Source: Taudactylus pleione
Lineage: Eukaryota; Chordata; Amphibia; Anura; Myobatrachidae
Length of the DNA: 64,000 bases
Assembly (NCBI GenBank): GCA_031769625.1
Contig: JAUIMM010000599.1
Location: forward strand, 124,001-188,000
Reading direction: 5' to 3'
Position numbers and translations under genes: made by a program. Positions 63,851 to 64,000 of the stretch are shown here, piece after piece. Below the pieces are notes generated by a model. The model searched no databases, was not told the origin of the DNA, and saw only the letters and a program-made list of their open reading frames with translations. Numbering within the stretch: position 1 is the first letter of the stretch; each line of letters starts with the position of its first letter.

Positions 63851-64000
63851 AATCGGCCAAAAATTTTTTTCTTCAATAATACCCAAATTCGGCTTAAAAC
63901 TTTCAGTAAACCTTAAAAAACATTTGCTGCGGTGACAGAAGTTGATTTTGGTGCTTGATTTGACACAGAACTCTCCAGAAATAAATTTACCCGTATGGAA

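Larger units (their letters stand above)
2388..64000 (+). repeat. Satellite DNA array, monomer about 176 bp, about 350 tandem copies, all in one orientation
   Basis: The 20-mer ggtgacagaagttgattttg or a close variant recurs every 174-177 bp from 2395 to the right edge; for example ggtgac starts at 2395, 2571 and 2747. Taking ggtgac as position 1, the monomer has an AT-rich start (1-32), a more mixed block with the acagaactctccag and gccccggacc words (33-92), then an A-tract-rich half (93-166) and a gatttgct-ac linker. Diagnostic variants include gacacag, gactcag, gcctcgg, gcctcag or ggctcag after ttaatttt; aatccccaaat versus ataatccccaaat; and acgg, gtgg or gcgg before tgac. I found no inverted monomer, foreign insertion or gene. 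The length is close to one nucleosome plus linker and resembles centromeric satellites of many eukaryotes; centromere function is inference only. I do not recognise the family. Confidence 0.97.

Noticed and set aside
2388..64000. Dozens of minus-strand open frames of 62-85 codons with nearly identical peptides
   Set aside because: They recur because the monomer recurs. The monomer length is not a multiple of three, so each frame closes in the next copy. No start context, domain or codon signal supports coding.
2395..64000. CRISPR array
   Set aside because: Repeats are 176 bp and contiguous with no unique spacers; the sequence is eukaryotic.
2395..64000. CENP-B box in the monomer
   Set aside because: I looked for nTTCGnnnnAnnCGGGn on both strands. 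The minus strand has only the right half (atacggg, fitting AnnCGGG) without TTCG at the required distance.
2395..64000. Telomeric repeat, tRNA or 5S-like sequence in the array
   Set aside because: No TTAGGG run, no A/B-box pair and no 5S-like internal control region seen in the monomer.

Overview
The window is eukaryotic and has two unequal parts. Bases 1 to about 2388 are the 5' end of a non-LTR (LINE-type) retrotransposon lying on the minus strand. Bases about 2388 to 64000 are one uninterrupted satellite DNA array of about 350 head-to-tail monomers of about 176 bp. I see no host gene, rRNA, tRNA, CRISPR array or bacterial-type feature. The ORF1 protein ends in a ZCCHC3-like, gag-type region leading into a CCHC zinc knuckle. 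This layout is typical of the Tx1/L1-like retrotransposons abundant in amphibians and fishes. A vertebrate, most likely an amphibian, is my best guess, but the host cannot be fixed from this window.

Region 1 (1-2388). A single open frame of at least 742 codons starts at an ATG at 2227, has an in-frame stop just upstream (2261-2263), and runs leftward off the window. It encodes an AT-hook-like N-terminus, a long Pro/Ala/Gly-rich disordered part with three internal repeats, an acidic stretch, a short coiled coil with a basic cluster, and a conserved nucleic-acid-binding region. About 160 bp of 5' leader containing a 10-bp perfect inverted repeat separates the start codon from the satellite. ORF2 (endonuclease and reverse transcriptase) would lie to the left, outside the window.

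Region 2 (2388-64000). The monomer is AT-rich, always in the same orientation, and carries helically spaced A-tracts over about half its length. Rare diagnostic variants shared between distant monomers show that the array grew by repeated segmental duplication in whole-monomer steps. The left edge (to about 10 kb) is the most divergent. The middle (about 10-33 kb) holds nested copies with offsets of 703, 880, 1584, 2111, 2638 and 6511 bp. The 33-55 kb part holds an 18/19-mer tandem duplication and a block repeated about 12.65 kb away. The right end (about 55-64 kb) is a young higher-order repeat of alternating six-monomer (1053 bp) and eight-monomer (1406 bp) units.

Together this looks like the edge of a centromeric or pericentromeric type satellite block, with a young, intact LINE at its border. 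The short minus-strand open frames in the array are by-products of the repeat and are not annotated as genes. Duplication boundaries were placed by eye from shared variants and are good to roughly +/-100 bp.
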